From Heligmosomoides polygyrus polygyrus (lineage: Eukaryota > Nematoda > Chromadorea > Rhabditida > Heligmosomidae): 64,000 nt of DNA. The stretch is taken from contig OX377202.1 of assembly GCA_947396885.1 (NCBI GenBank), positions 69,660,643 to 69,724,642 of the forward strand. The letters are read 5' to 3'. A model generated the notes under the pieces. That model did no database searches and was not told the origin of the DNA. It saw only the letters and a program-made list of their open reading frames with translations. Below are positions 24,280 to 35,050 of the stretch, piece by piece. Positions within the stretch are counted from its first letter, which is position 1, and each line of letters opens with the position of its first letter. A program made the position numbers and the translations under genes.

Positions 24280-24412
24280 ATTATCCGATTTTATCCGAAC
24301 CATTGCGTTTTTCAAAACCCCGGATCTTCGGATGATTCAGATGGCGAACAGAAAATCTTCAGATGGGAATTTTAGAAACCCCGGATCTTCGGATGATTCA
24401 GATGGCGAACTG
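24280..24412. repeat. 42-bp minisatellite array, right block
   Basis: Units with CGGATCTTCGGATGATTCAG spaced about 42 bp (with a shorter partial unit) lie between the SINE-armed foldback and the host element's right arm, which resumes at GCGAACTGCTAAAGC. The orientation is the same as in the left block. Copy B (about 43,070-43,228) has one more full unit. Confidence 0.7.
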
Positions 24413-25100
24413 CTAAAGCTTCTTACATACTACAAAATCCAAACTGCAGCAGGAAGGGTTCACGCTTGACAGAGTTATCGCGCTCCAAACACGTCTGCGC
24501 GTGCAATTTGCGAACGGTCGCGCCACCTCGTCTGATAGCTTTGATTGTATGTGCATTGTTCTCGGTGCACTCCAGATGCAAGCTGGACAGTCCTAGAGCA
24601 ATGCCTAATAGGGCGGCAGAAAATTCTGATAAAACCCCCAAACGCCTACTCTACAAGCTGTCGCGCCCACTCGATTGATGGGTTTGGTTCTATATGCATT
24701 GTTCACGGCGCACTCCAGATGCAAGCTGGACAGTCTTAGAGCGTTTCTTGAGTAGAAGGAATAGGAGTTTCCTTTAAAACTCCCCCTACGCTCACTCTAC
24801 AAGCTGTCGCTCGCTCTATAGGTTGTCGCGCCCACTCGATTGATTCTGTCGGACCTATATGTATTGTTCACGTCATGCCGGCAGTTAGCTCCGGACAGTA
24901 GACCATACTTGTCCAAGCGCATGGGTAGGCTCCTTCCATCAGCCTAACGTCCAGAAGTTGATGACGTCGCGCCCTAAAGCGACTTGCATCCGGCGCGAAG
25001 CGTGGCGAGCGGAAAACGGCGCTCTCCGCTGCCCTTTTGCGCCGCTTCTCATCTTTGTCGCCGCTTGTGCTTGTTGGGCGCAACGGCTTGTCCGGTACTG

Positions 25101-25904
25101 TAGGCAGAGCCACGTCGATTTCCCTAACTTTAGCCTTAATCGGCACTGAGGGAGGACACCACTTCCAGCACACTGGAAAAGCACCGGTCCGCTCGCTTCA
25201 AAAGAGAGAGAAGAGGCACGGACTTCAAACACAAACTTCGATCGGTACAAGCCACACAGTGGAAAATTCCGTAGTTCTCCATGCTGTCAGGACGGATCAA
25301 CAGAGTAACACATAGTCTTCGAGATGCGAGACTCGGGAGTATGCATTCCACAGTACTCGTTCGCGTCCAAGTTCTGTGCTCAGAAAGGTGCCCTCATGTC
25401 TTGACCGCTACCACACGGTTTACTCGGGTCCGTCCATTTGTCAGTTTCTTGTTCTCCACCCGCACCGAAAGAGGTTTCTGGAAGGCCTGATTATTGGAGA
25501 TGGGATTTGGGTTCTCTAGGGTTCTAAAACGCATCGTGCTCTGAGGGACCTCGGGGAAAAGGCGCGCGAACGCAAGCCACACCAGCCTTTACTCAATGCA
25601 CTACGTTCTTCGCTGCGTCTGAGACTTCAGGAGCGGAATAAATAGTATTACGAGCTGCTGCCTCAAGGGCACACCATCCCCGGTCACATTTGCGCTAATC
25701 AGCTACAAGAATTGGCCATCCAGCGCTGTCCGAAACGAGCTTCTACCCACCTACTCCACAACGAAGACCGGCTCCACATAGCTAAAGATTCAAGTGAAAA
25801 TTGGAGGAGCTGGGCTGGGACGCGGTTCTGCAACCACTCTATTCCCTTGACATTGCCCTTCCGACTGTCACTTGCATATTTCGCCCTCTTGAGGCATTAT
25901 ATCT
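25101..25904. other. Flanking interval, no gene recognised
   Basis: Open frames of 60-100 codons occur on both strands, but none is recognisable and most overlap in opposite orientation. The stretch starts exactly at the foldback element's right flank TA and ends at the RTE family 1 fragment. Its copy B counterpart is about 43,919-44,721. Confidence 0.4.
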
Positions 25905-26600
25905 GTGTCGACCCGGCCAAAAGCTTGCACGAAGACACACCCCCTACAAGCCGCCTACGACTCCGGAGAAGAACTGTTCCTCGGAGCATGCTACAACAGG
26001 GGAGTAGGCGGCGTTGGTGTCCTCGTCAACACGCACTTGGCTATGAACATCGACTCGTACGAGTCCCTGATAAGCAGAATCGGACGTCTCCGACTGAAGT
26101 GATGTGGATCCGTGCCAGCTTTGACTGTATTCGTCACGTATGGCCCAATATCCGACTACGACGACGAAGAGGTCGAAGCCTTCTACGTGGGGCTGGAGAA
26201 GTTCTATAAGATCACACCTTCTACAAGGTGATCGTCGGCGACTTCAACGCCAAGATCGAGCCACGAAGGTCGTCGGAAGAACTTCACATCGGAACCCACG
26301 GTTTGGAGTGGTACGAGCAAGGTGAAGGGCTGTCTGAGTTTATCATGTCGACTAAGACCATCCATGGAAACTCACAGTTCCAGAAGCCTCCCTCCCTACG
26401 ATGGACCTGGGAATCCCCCCGTAGCCAGTTCCACAACAAGATCAACCACATCATCCTCAACCGCAAGTATTGTCTGACCGATGTCTCCATTGTCTCCGAG
26501 CTCTACACGAGATCGGACCACCACCTCTTCGCGTGCACCAAAGCTGAAGGTGTTGAACGGGCGGTCAGCGATTGCTTTGATCTACCTTCTTCTTGGGCGA
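25905..26600 (+). pseudogene. RTE family 1 LINE fragment, endonuclease domain only
   Basis: The leader words CGGCCAAAAGCTTGCAC join directly to endonuclease-coding sequence (SGEELFLG), which skips about 390 bp compared with the element at 12.2-15.7 kb. The fragment then shows GVGGVGVLVNTH, a TGA in place of the Arg codon after GRLRLK, VTYGPISDYDD, the frameshift AGTTCTATAAGATCACACC near 26,196, VGDFNAKIE and INHIILN. It stops after SDHHLFA near 26,545, before any reverse transcriptase. It is an internally deleted, 3'-truncated copy. The copy B equivalent is at about 44,722-45,405. Confidence 0.85.
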
Positions 26601-26639
26601 GACTAGGGCGACTAACGGTGGTGATTATATTTTTTAGCG

Positions 26640-29600
26640 AACTCTATTGTATGGTAAATAAAAAATAAGGAAGAAAATCTCAAACGTCTCCAAACATTTT
26701 GACCAACCTAATTTTAGTAATCTTATAACACGAAGCGTGCAGCAGCAGCAAGGAGCAGAAGGCAGTGTGAAAAGACGCCTTCAGTTCGAGTAATTAAGTG
26801 CTGGTGTATCTATACAAAACCAGTACGAGTGAAGACGGACCTCGTGATGGTGGATATCCAGGGTTAAGTAAGTATCTAAGTATTAAAGGGAGTTTGACTG
26901 TAAAAATTACCACATTTTGCCATGCCCCCATCGTCAGAAGTGATGTAAACTGGTCGGAAGCGACCAGTTGTTGTGGTTGTTTCGCTGGAGCGCGGCTGCC
27001 TCGGAAAGAAAGGGCTGAGCGCGAGATAGGGCTGGACAACAAGGCCCTGGGAACCAAAGGCGAAACCTCGAGAAGTCATGGAATTCAAACCACTCTTGGT
27101 AGCCGTCTGAAAAGTTCTTCCCAATATAACCAAACCACCCAATAGTACGTAATTTTTCAGGAATCAGCGACGTTCACAAGGAGGCAGCAGATGCGCACAT
27201 CTTCAGTATTTCTACATTGTAGCACTCATGCTGAATTAGGTCATGCAATTTCTTCTGGCGAATTAGGCACCAATTCGAGATGTCTTCTCACTTCTACATA
27301 AACCATACCTCTTTGCAGCTGCTACAATGCCTACGTAGTTAACCTTCAATTGAAAATGTGATTACCAGATACATACAGAACGCAATTATACTGCATTAAC
27401 GGTTTTACCAAAGCTATGTTTCGGAAACGCGACCACTTAGAGCACTGAGTGCGCACTCGACTATTTCGATTCAATTTTAATTTAGAGTGCAGCACTGGAA
27501 CTACAAATAGCTGCTCACGCTTGTCATCCTGCTCACGTTACAGATAGAGAACGTCAGAAAGCAGCAACATAGGCGATGGTCACTTTTGGAAAGTTTGCCT
27601 GAGCAATAGGATCGATGGCTAATATCTTAATGTTCGCTTAAAGACGAGCATTAATAATGCCGAGGTATGAGCATTCTCGTATCTCCATCTAACATGAGCC
27701 TATTTTCAGGAAAAGGTACAGGCATCCATGAAATGCTGTAACGAGCTGCTTGATATCTTCCTTCTTCTTCGCTACTGAAGAACGGGTGCGGCAATCCCGT
27801 TTAAGAGCAGAAATGGCTGGCGAATTCGCCATCCTTTACCAATGTGGTGGAGATATACGAAACATGACACAAGCATTGCATCTCAGTGAACCTTGCCGAT
27901 CTCACTGCTTTTTGTTAAACAATGGTGGGATATTTTTTATTGAATAATTGCAATAAAAAGTTGTTATTTCTTATTTACGATATTTGCCCATTTTTCTAAA
28001 TCTCATTACGAAGCACGGAGAGAAGACGATGTCGCTAGCGAAACAGCCTGTATTTGACCCTTCAAGCCTTCGTTCTGAGGAATGAAGCGCGCGAGCGTAA
28101 CGAATTCACGCTAGCATCATTCACAGCGAGTCTAGCGATTCGCGACCCCTTCTGGAGCTCAGTTTCACTGGCCTACCAAACCTCATTTGACGTTATGATC
28201 AGGAATCAGAACTTACAGAACCCAGAGAGAAATTCTCGAGGAACGCATTAAACGGACATGGATGCTGCAGGAACCTACCACGTTCGAGAGTAGTCATGGG
28301 TCAATGGGCCATTCAGCATTAGAAAACGGAACATTTTCAGGTTGTCATGCAGACGCATAGCCGATGATTTCTGCGAAATATTAGCAGCCAGTTAACCACC
28401 GAGCTAACGTTCTCTATCGTTGAAAATCCACCAGTCCTTAATCTGGTGTGGGTGCGTGACACACTTGCAGCAAGTGGCGCAGGTTTTGCACTCAGTTCTT
28501 CGAGGAAAAAAAGCTTGGCAAACACCTGTGTGTGTTGTGTCAGCCGTTTTCCATAGCATCAGAATTCGCTGGTGATAATGACACAGTACCTTAGTGAAGG
28601 AGCTCAAACTCTTCAGGTGCAGTCTACACTTACGATACGTACTGTAACACACTGTTCGTTAGACAGAACAGAGATTTCAGGTGAACAGCCTCATCAGAGG
28701 CTCAGCAAGCAGAGCTGCTGGAAAAATACGAGGGAACACAGCCGTCTGGATCGGGCGGGTGAATGTGTCATGGCGCCACGTGACCGTCGGCGCCAAATGC
28801 GAGTCGTCCCGAATATGCTCGCTGGGAAGCAGCCTTCCCGAGCACCTCTGCCGTGATCAGCAACAAGGCGTTTTCTGCCATTGCTGCCAGCCCTTCGCTT
28901 AGCGAGCTCTGTGCGGAGCATTCGTTGTCTTCAGTTCGATGGAACAATGGATCCAGGGAAAGGCATGGCTGCGCTATTCTCACGCCTACTTCCAAACTGT
29001 ATGGTAATTTCTAACTGGGTGGTAGGTAGCTGAATTACTTCGTCGAATTACGTACTTTTAATGGCTGTGCAGGTCACCAAAACCGTTTCATCTTATAACC
29101 TGCGCTAAGCGAGGCATTAAACCACGCGAACAGAGGTTAAACGACATTCGATTTTGTTCTACAGCAAATGTTCGGACGAAATGTTATGCGTGCCGTGAAC
29201 TGCTGATTTTATACGTTTAAACTTTTGTCAAAAACTTTTTTCACTCTTCCGACTTCATACTTTACCGCCTGTATCTCATTTCATGTGCTGCCACCGTTTC
29301 ACGGCATGTTTGGAACAGACGACCGATAGAGATTTCAGGTAGACATGCTGATGATTCCCATTCTTTACTTGTTGAGTATTTGAGTACACAGCGTAGAAGG
29401 GAATGAAGCTACAGCTGTTTTAAAGTGCAGTGTAGAGGGCGCCCAACTGGAATGGCCTTTTTCACTTCTATGAAGGGCGCCTACAAAGTTTCAAACGGGT
29501 TCTTGAGGACTTTGAGAAGCATCCTCTGAGCATGTTGTAACCTATGATACCGAAAAATACCAATGGATGGAGAGCGGACAAGGAAGTGCAAGGAACGTAA

Positions 29601-31340
29601 GGTTTTCGAAAACGTCGACATTGAAAATTGACATCGCAAATTTAGGTATATTTATGCAGCTGATTCTATCTCATTCTATTCGATTCTTGTGGCGTATAAT
29701 TTTAAACTGTTGAAGAACTGTGAGATTTCGATTATTTTTGCATATCAATTTGTAACTGATTCTATTGCTTATTCTGATTATTGGATTCAGGAAGAAGATT
29801 TGGTCGGTTTCTCTTCTCTTCTTGGAGCCCATCTTGGCACAAATTCGAAGCAAAAAATGCGATGTAAGGTTATCGATACCTTAGCTGGAAGGAAATGTAA
29901 ACGTGCTTGCAATCACGAATCAACAATGACCCCTACTGATCAAATCCATCTGTGAACCATCGTCCACTAGATGTCCAACGTGAAGAGCTAACCTCATCAA
30001 GATATTGTTGCTGGGGAAGAGAATCGGTCCCCTTGCTCTACCATACGCAGTACAGGCAATGGCTGCCCTGCGAAGAGCCACCTCCGAGAGGAATGGTTGC
30101 CAGCACCAGAAGAAGCCCAACTCTGCTATGGTTGCGATTTCAAGGAACGCTCTCCGTTGGGTTTCTTTCTGCTGAGACCACAGCGACTGCACAATTGTGC
30201 GCTGCTCAACTTTAGAACGTGGTCGATGCTGTTCGCTTAAGAGGTCGGAAGCGGGACAAAGCCTCTCTGTCTCACGACGCATCGGTCCTCACGTCGCGAA
30301 GCTGAATCGGCGGGGGATTGCTGAATTTGAGTGGAAGTCTTATCCTACGCTCCTCATTCCTGTGGGCTGACTCTCAACAGCCGCATATTTCACGCCTTGG
30401 AGGCTGTGTAACTGTTCGAGTTCGTATAGCTACATATCTACGTTCTTTGAAATGAAGGAAAAGAAAACGTAATATGAAATGCCGCGATTAAAAAGTAACA
30501 AATCAAAATTAAATCCGGTGAACACTTTTTTTCTCAGCGAGTGCGATGGCAGATACTTGCTGTAAGACTGTAAAATGTGAAATACAAGGTGAACACACGT
30601 GCTATTGGAAAGCATCTCCGCCTATTCGCCTACTGAGAGCGTCATAGAATAAGGCAGTCTTCCATCGCACGTTGTGGGCTCGCCCAAATTTGCCCTAGGT
30701 TTGAATCGCGTAGCTAATCGCTGAAGCGCAGTTCGATTCTACCAGAAATTCAGCGGACGCAGTGAGCGAATGGGAGCGGGTACGGAGGAGAGCAACAGAA
30801 GGACTACGGAGTGGGGGGTGAATGGTCCGATATGGGAAGAATGGAACGCGGCACGGCGTGTGCACTTGGCGGACGTACCCGCGGTCCACTGTCTTCTGGA
30901 GGAAGCGCTAAAAAAAAACGAGCAGCTGCACTGCTGCCGCGCATCGAATCGAGGAAAAACCGTCTGGACGCTCGACGACGTACCGCGCTCCGCAGCTGAG
31001 AACTGGGTGACTGGTGTCAAAGAGCGAGAAAGGCGAGGTCTGCCGAGAACTGCCAGACGAAGCCAAGGGAACAACTTTTATCCAGTGGAACTGAATCACC
31101 TTCACATCTGACAGCAAGCTTCTCCTCTTTTTTTGAATGCAGAAACATCTTCGACGTTAAGCGGTGATGAAACAGTAGCACCGTTCTGCACCCGACTCGT
31201 CTTCAAAGCGTTGTCGATCCCAGCCAAATATGTGAGTTTTCGGCGCTTGCCAGGCTCGTCTCTCTACTAAATACATACTCTCGAAGGCTTAGCTAACTAG
31301 CCATTCTGTGAAATCAGCGTGATCAAAGCTGGTGCAAAGT
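26640..31340. other. Low-copy interval within copy A
   Basis: This is the least repetitive part of the duplicated segment (copy B: about 45,450-50,336). I looked for coding constraint by comparing the copies. The candidate frames at 28,681-28,902 (+), 29,920-30,282 (-) and 30,770-31,111 (+) each carry indels between copies that are not multiples of three, so they do not behave as exons. TTTCAG words that could be splice acceptors occur (for example just before 28,681), but without a supported exon. A host gene is possible but not shown. Confidence 0.45.
26860..27142 (-). repeat. Possible tRNA-like SINE or small repeat
   Basis: On the minus strand, GGTTTGGTTATATTGGG and GTGGTTTGAATTCC are spaced roughly like A and B boxes, and the stretch is GC-richer than its flanks. 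The match to Pol III consensus is weak. Its only other copy here is the duplicate at about 45,665-45,947, so family status cannot be judged from this window. Confidence 0.25.
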
Positions 31341-31342
31341 TA

Positions 31343-33560
31343 CAGTACCGGACGCGTCTTTTGAATAGACGCCCAAAAAACCGCACTTTGGGTTGCGGTT
31401 TTTTGGGTCTTTTTGCTATAACTCGCCTAAAGGTCATCCATTTGAGAAATCAGGAGTATACTTGAGCTCAGTAAATCGAGCTCTATCGTCTGGTATACAC
31501 CTTTCATATAAATGATCAAAAATGGTCGAAATTGAAGCTTGTGCTCCATTGAGAAGGCCGGCCGCGGCCGTGTTGTAGTCCTCAAGACGTCGACAACAGT
31601 TGTATGCTCACAATTCCTCTAATTTGAGTTTTTTTAGGAACGATTAATACCGTTGGATTCGTCTCTTCAAGATCTACACAAAGGTATATACAGCTTTACC
31701 AGAGCACACCATTTTCTCTGAGTCTGGCCAAAAAATATCTGGAGAAGGCTTTTTGCGATTGGAGAATTTTTGCGAGGACTCCCAGGACTTGCATGTTCTC
31801 GAAGTATTTAAAGCATGGCGTAAAGTGCTATGTAATTCCAGGAATTCTAGGAGGGAGCCGTGCACAATGCATTTAGGAACGAATCTATTAATCGAGTGGG
31901 CGCGCATGATATTTTGTAGAGTGGGCGTTTGGGGAGTTTTATATGAAATTCTCAGCCGCCCTACTTAGGCATTGCTTTAGAGCTGTCCGGTATCCTTTGA
32001 AGTGCGCCGTGCACAGTACGTATAGGGTCGAACCTATCAATCGAGGGGGAGGGGACAGCTTGTAGAGTGGGCGTTTGGAGAGTTATTATCAGAAAGTTCC
32101 TGCCGCCGTACTCAGGAATGCTCTAAGACCGTCCACCTAGCCTTTGGAGTGCACTGGGAACAATGTATATAGAATCGAACCTATCAATCGAGTGGGGCGA
32201 CCGCTCGCAAATTGCACGCGCGGGCGTGTTTGGAGCGCTATAACACAGTCAAGTTCAAATCGTTTCGGCGGCAACTCGTGGGTCCCGTAGGCAATAAAAC
32301 GTTGTAATAATACACTAAAGTAGATCGGTGTAGCTTAGTAAGAGGCAATGCTATAGCGGTGCGAAAATGCAGGTGAGGCTTGTGTGACGAATTTTTTCCG
32401 ATTTCGGCGGACCACTGTGGGAAGACGCGGCGAGGTAGCGGTCTACAAATGCGTAGGCGAACAGAGCGTTTTGGGGTGCTTTATGATGACATGCTTAGAG
32501 CTCTTCAGCTACCTAAACTGCCTTAGCCTCAGGTGAAAGTTTAAAGCGGCGGAAAATAGCGGTTGGAGTTTCTTGCGCTCTTACTTGTCTAGATTTGGGT
32601 TTTCAACACTCGCAATGGCACCGCCATATTCTGCTCGAAAAGCTCTATCGAGTGATCTACTCTCGACGAATTCCAGAAAAATCGATTTTTTGACAATTTC
32701 GCATCGAAGACCAGGGCGCTCTAGGCCGCAGCAGAGGGACGATGACGTCATCAAAATCGATATTTTCGAATTCGGCCAAGTTTGATAATTCGATAGAGCT
32801 TTTGTGTTCAATTGAAAGGTGCTGCGAAGAGTAGAGAAAACTGTAATCTGGGCGAGTAGGAGCGGGAAGGACATCGACCGTTATTGAGATAAATTGCACG
32901 CTCGGGTGTGTTATGAGCGCGATAGCTCTGTAAAGTGTGAGCCTGCGCGGCTGCAACTTGTGGGTTTTGTAGGCAACAAGATGCTCTAGTAGCGGTTTAA
33001 ACACAGCAACGTAGCTTATGACTGGACAAAGTTACAGCGGTGCGAAAATGCAGGTCAGTCTTGTGTTACACGACTTTTTCCAATTTCAGTTGACCCCTGC
33101 GGGAAGATGTGGAAAGCTAACGGCATGCAAATGCGTATGCGAGCAGAGCACTGAAGGCACTTTGCGACGATCTTCTTCTAACTTTCCATCCTCCTAGTCA
33201 TCCTTAGCCTCAGCTGCCAGTTTGAAGCGGTTAGATTCTCTCACGCTCTTACTCGCCCGGATTTGAGTTTCAGTACTCTGATGGGTACCGTTCTGTTCAG
33301 CTCTGAAAGCTCTATCGAAAGGTGTCACTCTCAGCTAATTTCAGAAAAACCGATTTTCTCACAATTTCCTATCTAGCACAGGGGCGCCTTAGGCTGAGCC
33401 TGCGCTGACGGTGACGTCATCGAAAATCGATATTTTCGAAATTGGTCACATTTTCTCGTCCAAAATCGTTTAGGTTACTTGGGGCGCTGATTACGAATCC
33501 GACATCCGCTCTTGAAAATCCGCTCGATTTCGGTGGGTTATCTGCCGTTTGTGGGTGGTA
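31343..33560 (+). mobile_element. CAGTACCGG foldback element, left arm (copy A)
   Basis: The arm begins CAGTACCGGACGCGTC after a TA at 31,341-31,342. Two hairpins follow (31,354-31,372 and 31,375-31,404). Then come about 150-bp units (starts near 31,857, 32,005 and 32,150) carrying AATGYATATAGRATCGAAC, and two units of about 680 bp (near 32,220 and 32,897). The arm ends in the GCGCTGATTACGAATCCGAC module and a GGGTTATCTGCC stretch. The mirrored right arm present in copy B (56.9-58.36 kb) is missing here, because copy A ends inside the LINE that follows. No protein is encoded. Confidence 0.8.
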
Positions 33561-33561
33561 T

Positions 33562-33668
33562 GGTTAGGATCGATATTGACGATAGACGCTGATTGGATTA
33601 CATTCAACGTTTAGAAAGTCCATAATATTACAAACACTTTGAAAATCATATGAGACACGTTCTCTTGA
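33562..33668 (-). repeat. Inverted piece of CR1-group LINE ORF1
   Basis: Read on the minus strand this matches the LINE segment represented at 53,428-53,521 in copy B (AGAGAACGTGTCTCATATG to CAGTGTCTATCGTC). It lies immediately upstream of the LINE's direct-strand sequence, as expected of a 5' inversion from twin priming. It is shared by both copies and so predates their separation. Confidence 0.75.
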
Positions 33669-35050
33669 TTCGAGTCGATGTGCCCTGGTGTGCGGTTGTT
33701 CACTACTGCGCTCTCGTTATCGTCCTGCGGATTCGCTACCGTTGATTCGTTCTCGACGAACAGTTTACTCCCAGTGCTACTCCTTGGCTGTGCTCATTGT
33801 GGCAAGTGGGCAGAACCTCTCGTTTCCTGATTGCCACAGCAACAGGAATATTCGATCTATGTCTATAGATCTATATATATATTCGGTCTTTTGAACCACT
33901 ACTGTTCCGTTTTCAGGCAATGGCCGGAGAAGCAACACCAACGGGGATCCAAGCCAACTCGCATTAAAGTTCCTGAATCGCCGCTATTGAAGGTACTCCA
34001 GAATCAATTTCAAGAGATTGGACGATCCAGCAGGGTTCCAGAAGTGGTCAAGAAAGTGATTTCGGCAATGGCTCGGGAGCTAAGTTATACTCTCGTCGAA
34101 AATCGTGAGCTCAAGCGTGGAAATGAAGAGCTTAGGCGTGAAATTGAGAGTCTCAAACCACATCTTAGTTCGAGCTCTGTTCCTCATGTTACAATACCAT
34201 CTGCTAGCTCGTCGAACCCGCCGGAACAGTTTCATTCGTGTCATGAACTAGAAAGATTACTCTCACTAGTAATCAGTGGTGTTCCTGAGCTGAAGTGTTT
34301 GTAATATTATGGACTTTCTAAACCTTCAATGTAATCCAATCAGTGTCTATCGTCTAGGAGGCCTGATCAGAGTAGGGATCGTTTACCTAAAGTTGTGCTT
34401 CCTTCGCGTATTTTTCAACGTTGCGCTGTGAGAAGAGCTCCTCGTCTTCGCTTTTTCGCTAGAGGAGGGGTTTACCTTCGTGAATCTCTAACTCTTGAAG
34501 AGAGGAAGCGAAAACAAGAGCAGCGTAAACGGGGCATGGGGTCTGGTTCGGGTCCGCCATTGTCTGCCATAGGTTAGCAATTGGGAAGCACCAGAAGCGT
34601 CCGGCCCAATATCGAATTCTGTTGTTATTGAGCAGGAAAAGTGATGTGTCGTCCTCGGATGTTTAAGGGTTCATTTAGATGTTACTACGCCAATGTAAGG
34701 TCGATCTCCAAGAATTCGGATTACGTCAATTTCGTTCTTGGATATTCCTATTATATATGCTTTTAGTGAGACGTGGTTGAATAACAGCCACTCTATGGCG
34801 CGTCTGTCTTAGGTGAGATAGCTTCAGACTATGAAATCCTGCGTTGCGATAGGGAAAATAAATCAGGTGGCGGAGTGACTTTATTCGTACATAATAGGAT
34901 TTCTCTTTCGGTTGTAATCAAGGAGTCTGTTGAGAATGCTTATGAATTACTATGTGCTGATATCTACTAAGAAACTTTCAGTTGAAGATTCGTTGTTTTA
35001 TATCGAACGCCTTCTTGTCCTCCTTCGAAATCTGAACAGCTTGTTAAACT
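33669..35050 (+). pseudogene. CR1/Jockey-group LINE, 5' part only (copy A)
   Basis: This holds the 5' leader, ORF1 and the first part of ORF2 of the LINE that is nearly complete in copy B. ORF1 reads VPEVVKKVISAMARELSY and ENRELKRGNEELRREIESL (coiled-coil-like), then after a 36-39 bp deletion near 34,300 the conserved VVLPSRIFQRCAVRRAPRL region and SLTLEERKRKQEQRKRG, open to 34,577. A deletion just after the start codon (33,920) puts the native ATG out of frame. The start of ORF2 keeps the endonuclease block AFSETWLNN near 34,763. The sequence ends abruptly at 35,050. Confidence 0.8.

Larger units (their letters stand above)
22340..24280. mobile_element. Foldback with SINE-like arms (copy A)
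   Basis: The stretch about 22,630-23,125 is mirrored at about 23,690-24,122. Matches include AATTAGTATAAAAATGTG, the TTGTACGCCCGCGATG stretch, the tRNA-like heads, CAACTGATTG, GTGCATGAA.CAGAA and GCGTATAAAGGCT. A unique core of about 560 bp remains between the arms. The outer ends beyond the arms (ATAATAGAGG..GCACGC at the left, related words inverted at the right) are only weakly mirrored. No transposase is visible. Open frames on the minus strand run through the core and left arm, but differ in frame between copies A and B. Confidence 0.75.
21051..25100. mobile_element. CAGTACCGG foldback element carrying nested repeats (copy A)
   Basis: The left end CAGCACCGGACATGCCG follows a TA at 21,049-21,050. 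The right end, read inverted, is CAGTACCGGACAAGCCG and is followed by TA at 25,101-25,102. The arms 21,051 to about 21,753 and about 24,406 to 25,100 are mirror copies: the CACAAGCGG and AGAAGCGGCGCAAAAGGGC stretch, AACTTCTGGAC, GGAAGGAGCCTACCC, the modules with CAATCGAGTGGGCGCG, and an end at GCAGTTCGCC. The TA flanks and terminal motif fit a Tc1/mariner-type non-autonomous element, but the arms are far longer than usual and no transposase lies inside. The centre holds 42-bp minisatellite arrays and a second foldback with SINE-like arms. A 143-bp insertion sits in the left arm only. Confidence 0.8.
18333..35050 (+). repeat. Duplicated segment, copy A (about 16.7 kb)
   Basis: This segment matches 37,013-54,224 in the same orientation and order. 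The register shift grows from 18,680 at the left to about 19,174 at the right because of indels. By eye, long runs are identical and differences are scattered single bases plus discrete indels. The right end is sharp: the copies agree through TTGTTAAACT at 35,050 / 54,224 and are then unrelated. The match's left end in the other copy is the edge of the N gap. The segment lies in the last half of the contig left of the gap. See copy B for the competing explanations. Confidence 0.95.

Noticed and set aside
21238..24412. CRISPR-like array from regularly spaced repeats
   Set aside because: The 42-bp units are head-to-tail with no unique spacers, in a eukaryotic transposon context. This is a minisatellite.
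28681..28902. Host exon after a TTTCAG acceptor-like site
   Set aside because: Between copies A and B this frame carries 8-bp and 9-bp indels. The 8-bp change shifts the frame, so there is no sign of coding constraint.
29920..30282. 120-codon minus-strand gene
   Set aside because: Copy B has a frame-breaking deletion near 48,888 and the translation shows no recognisable domain.
30739..31111. Overlapping long frames on both strands
   Set aside because: An A-run length difference between copies (about 30,910 / 49,811) shifts the frame. Open frames on both strands here probably reflect GC-rich composition.
31375..31404. Bacterial-type intrinsic terminator (GC hairpin followed by T run)
   Set aside because: The sequence form fits, but the organism is eukaryotic and the hairpin recurs only at the ends of one transposon family.
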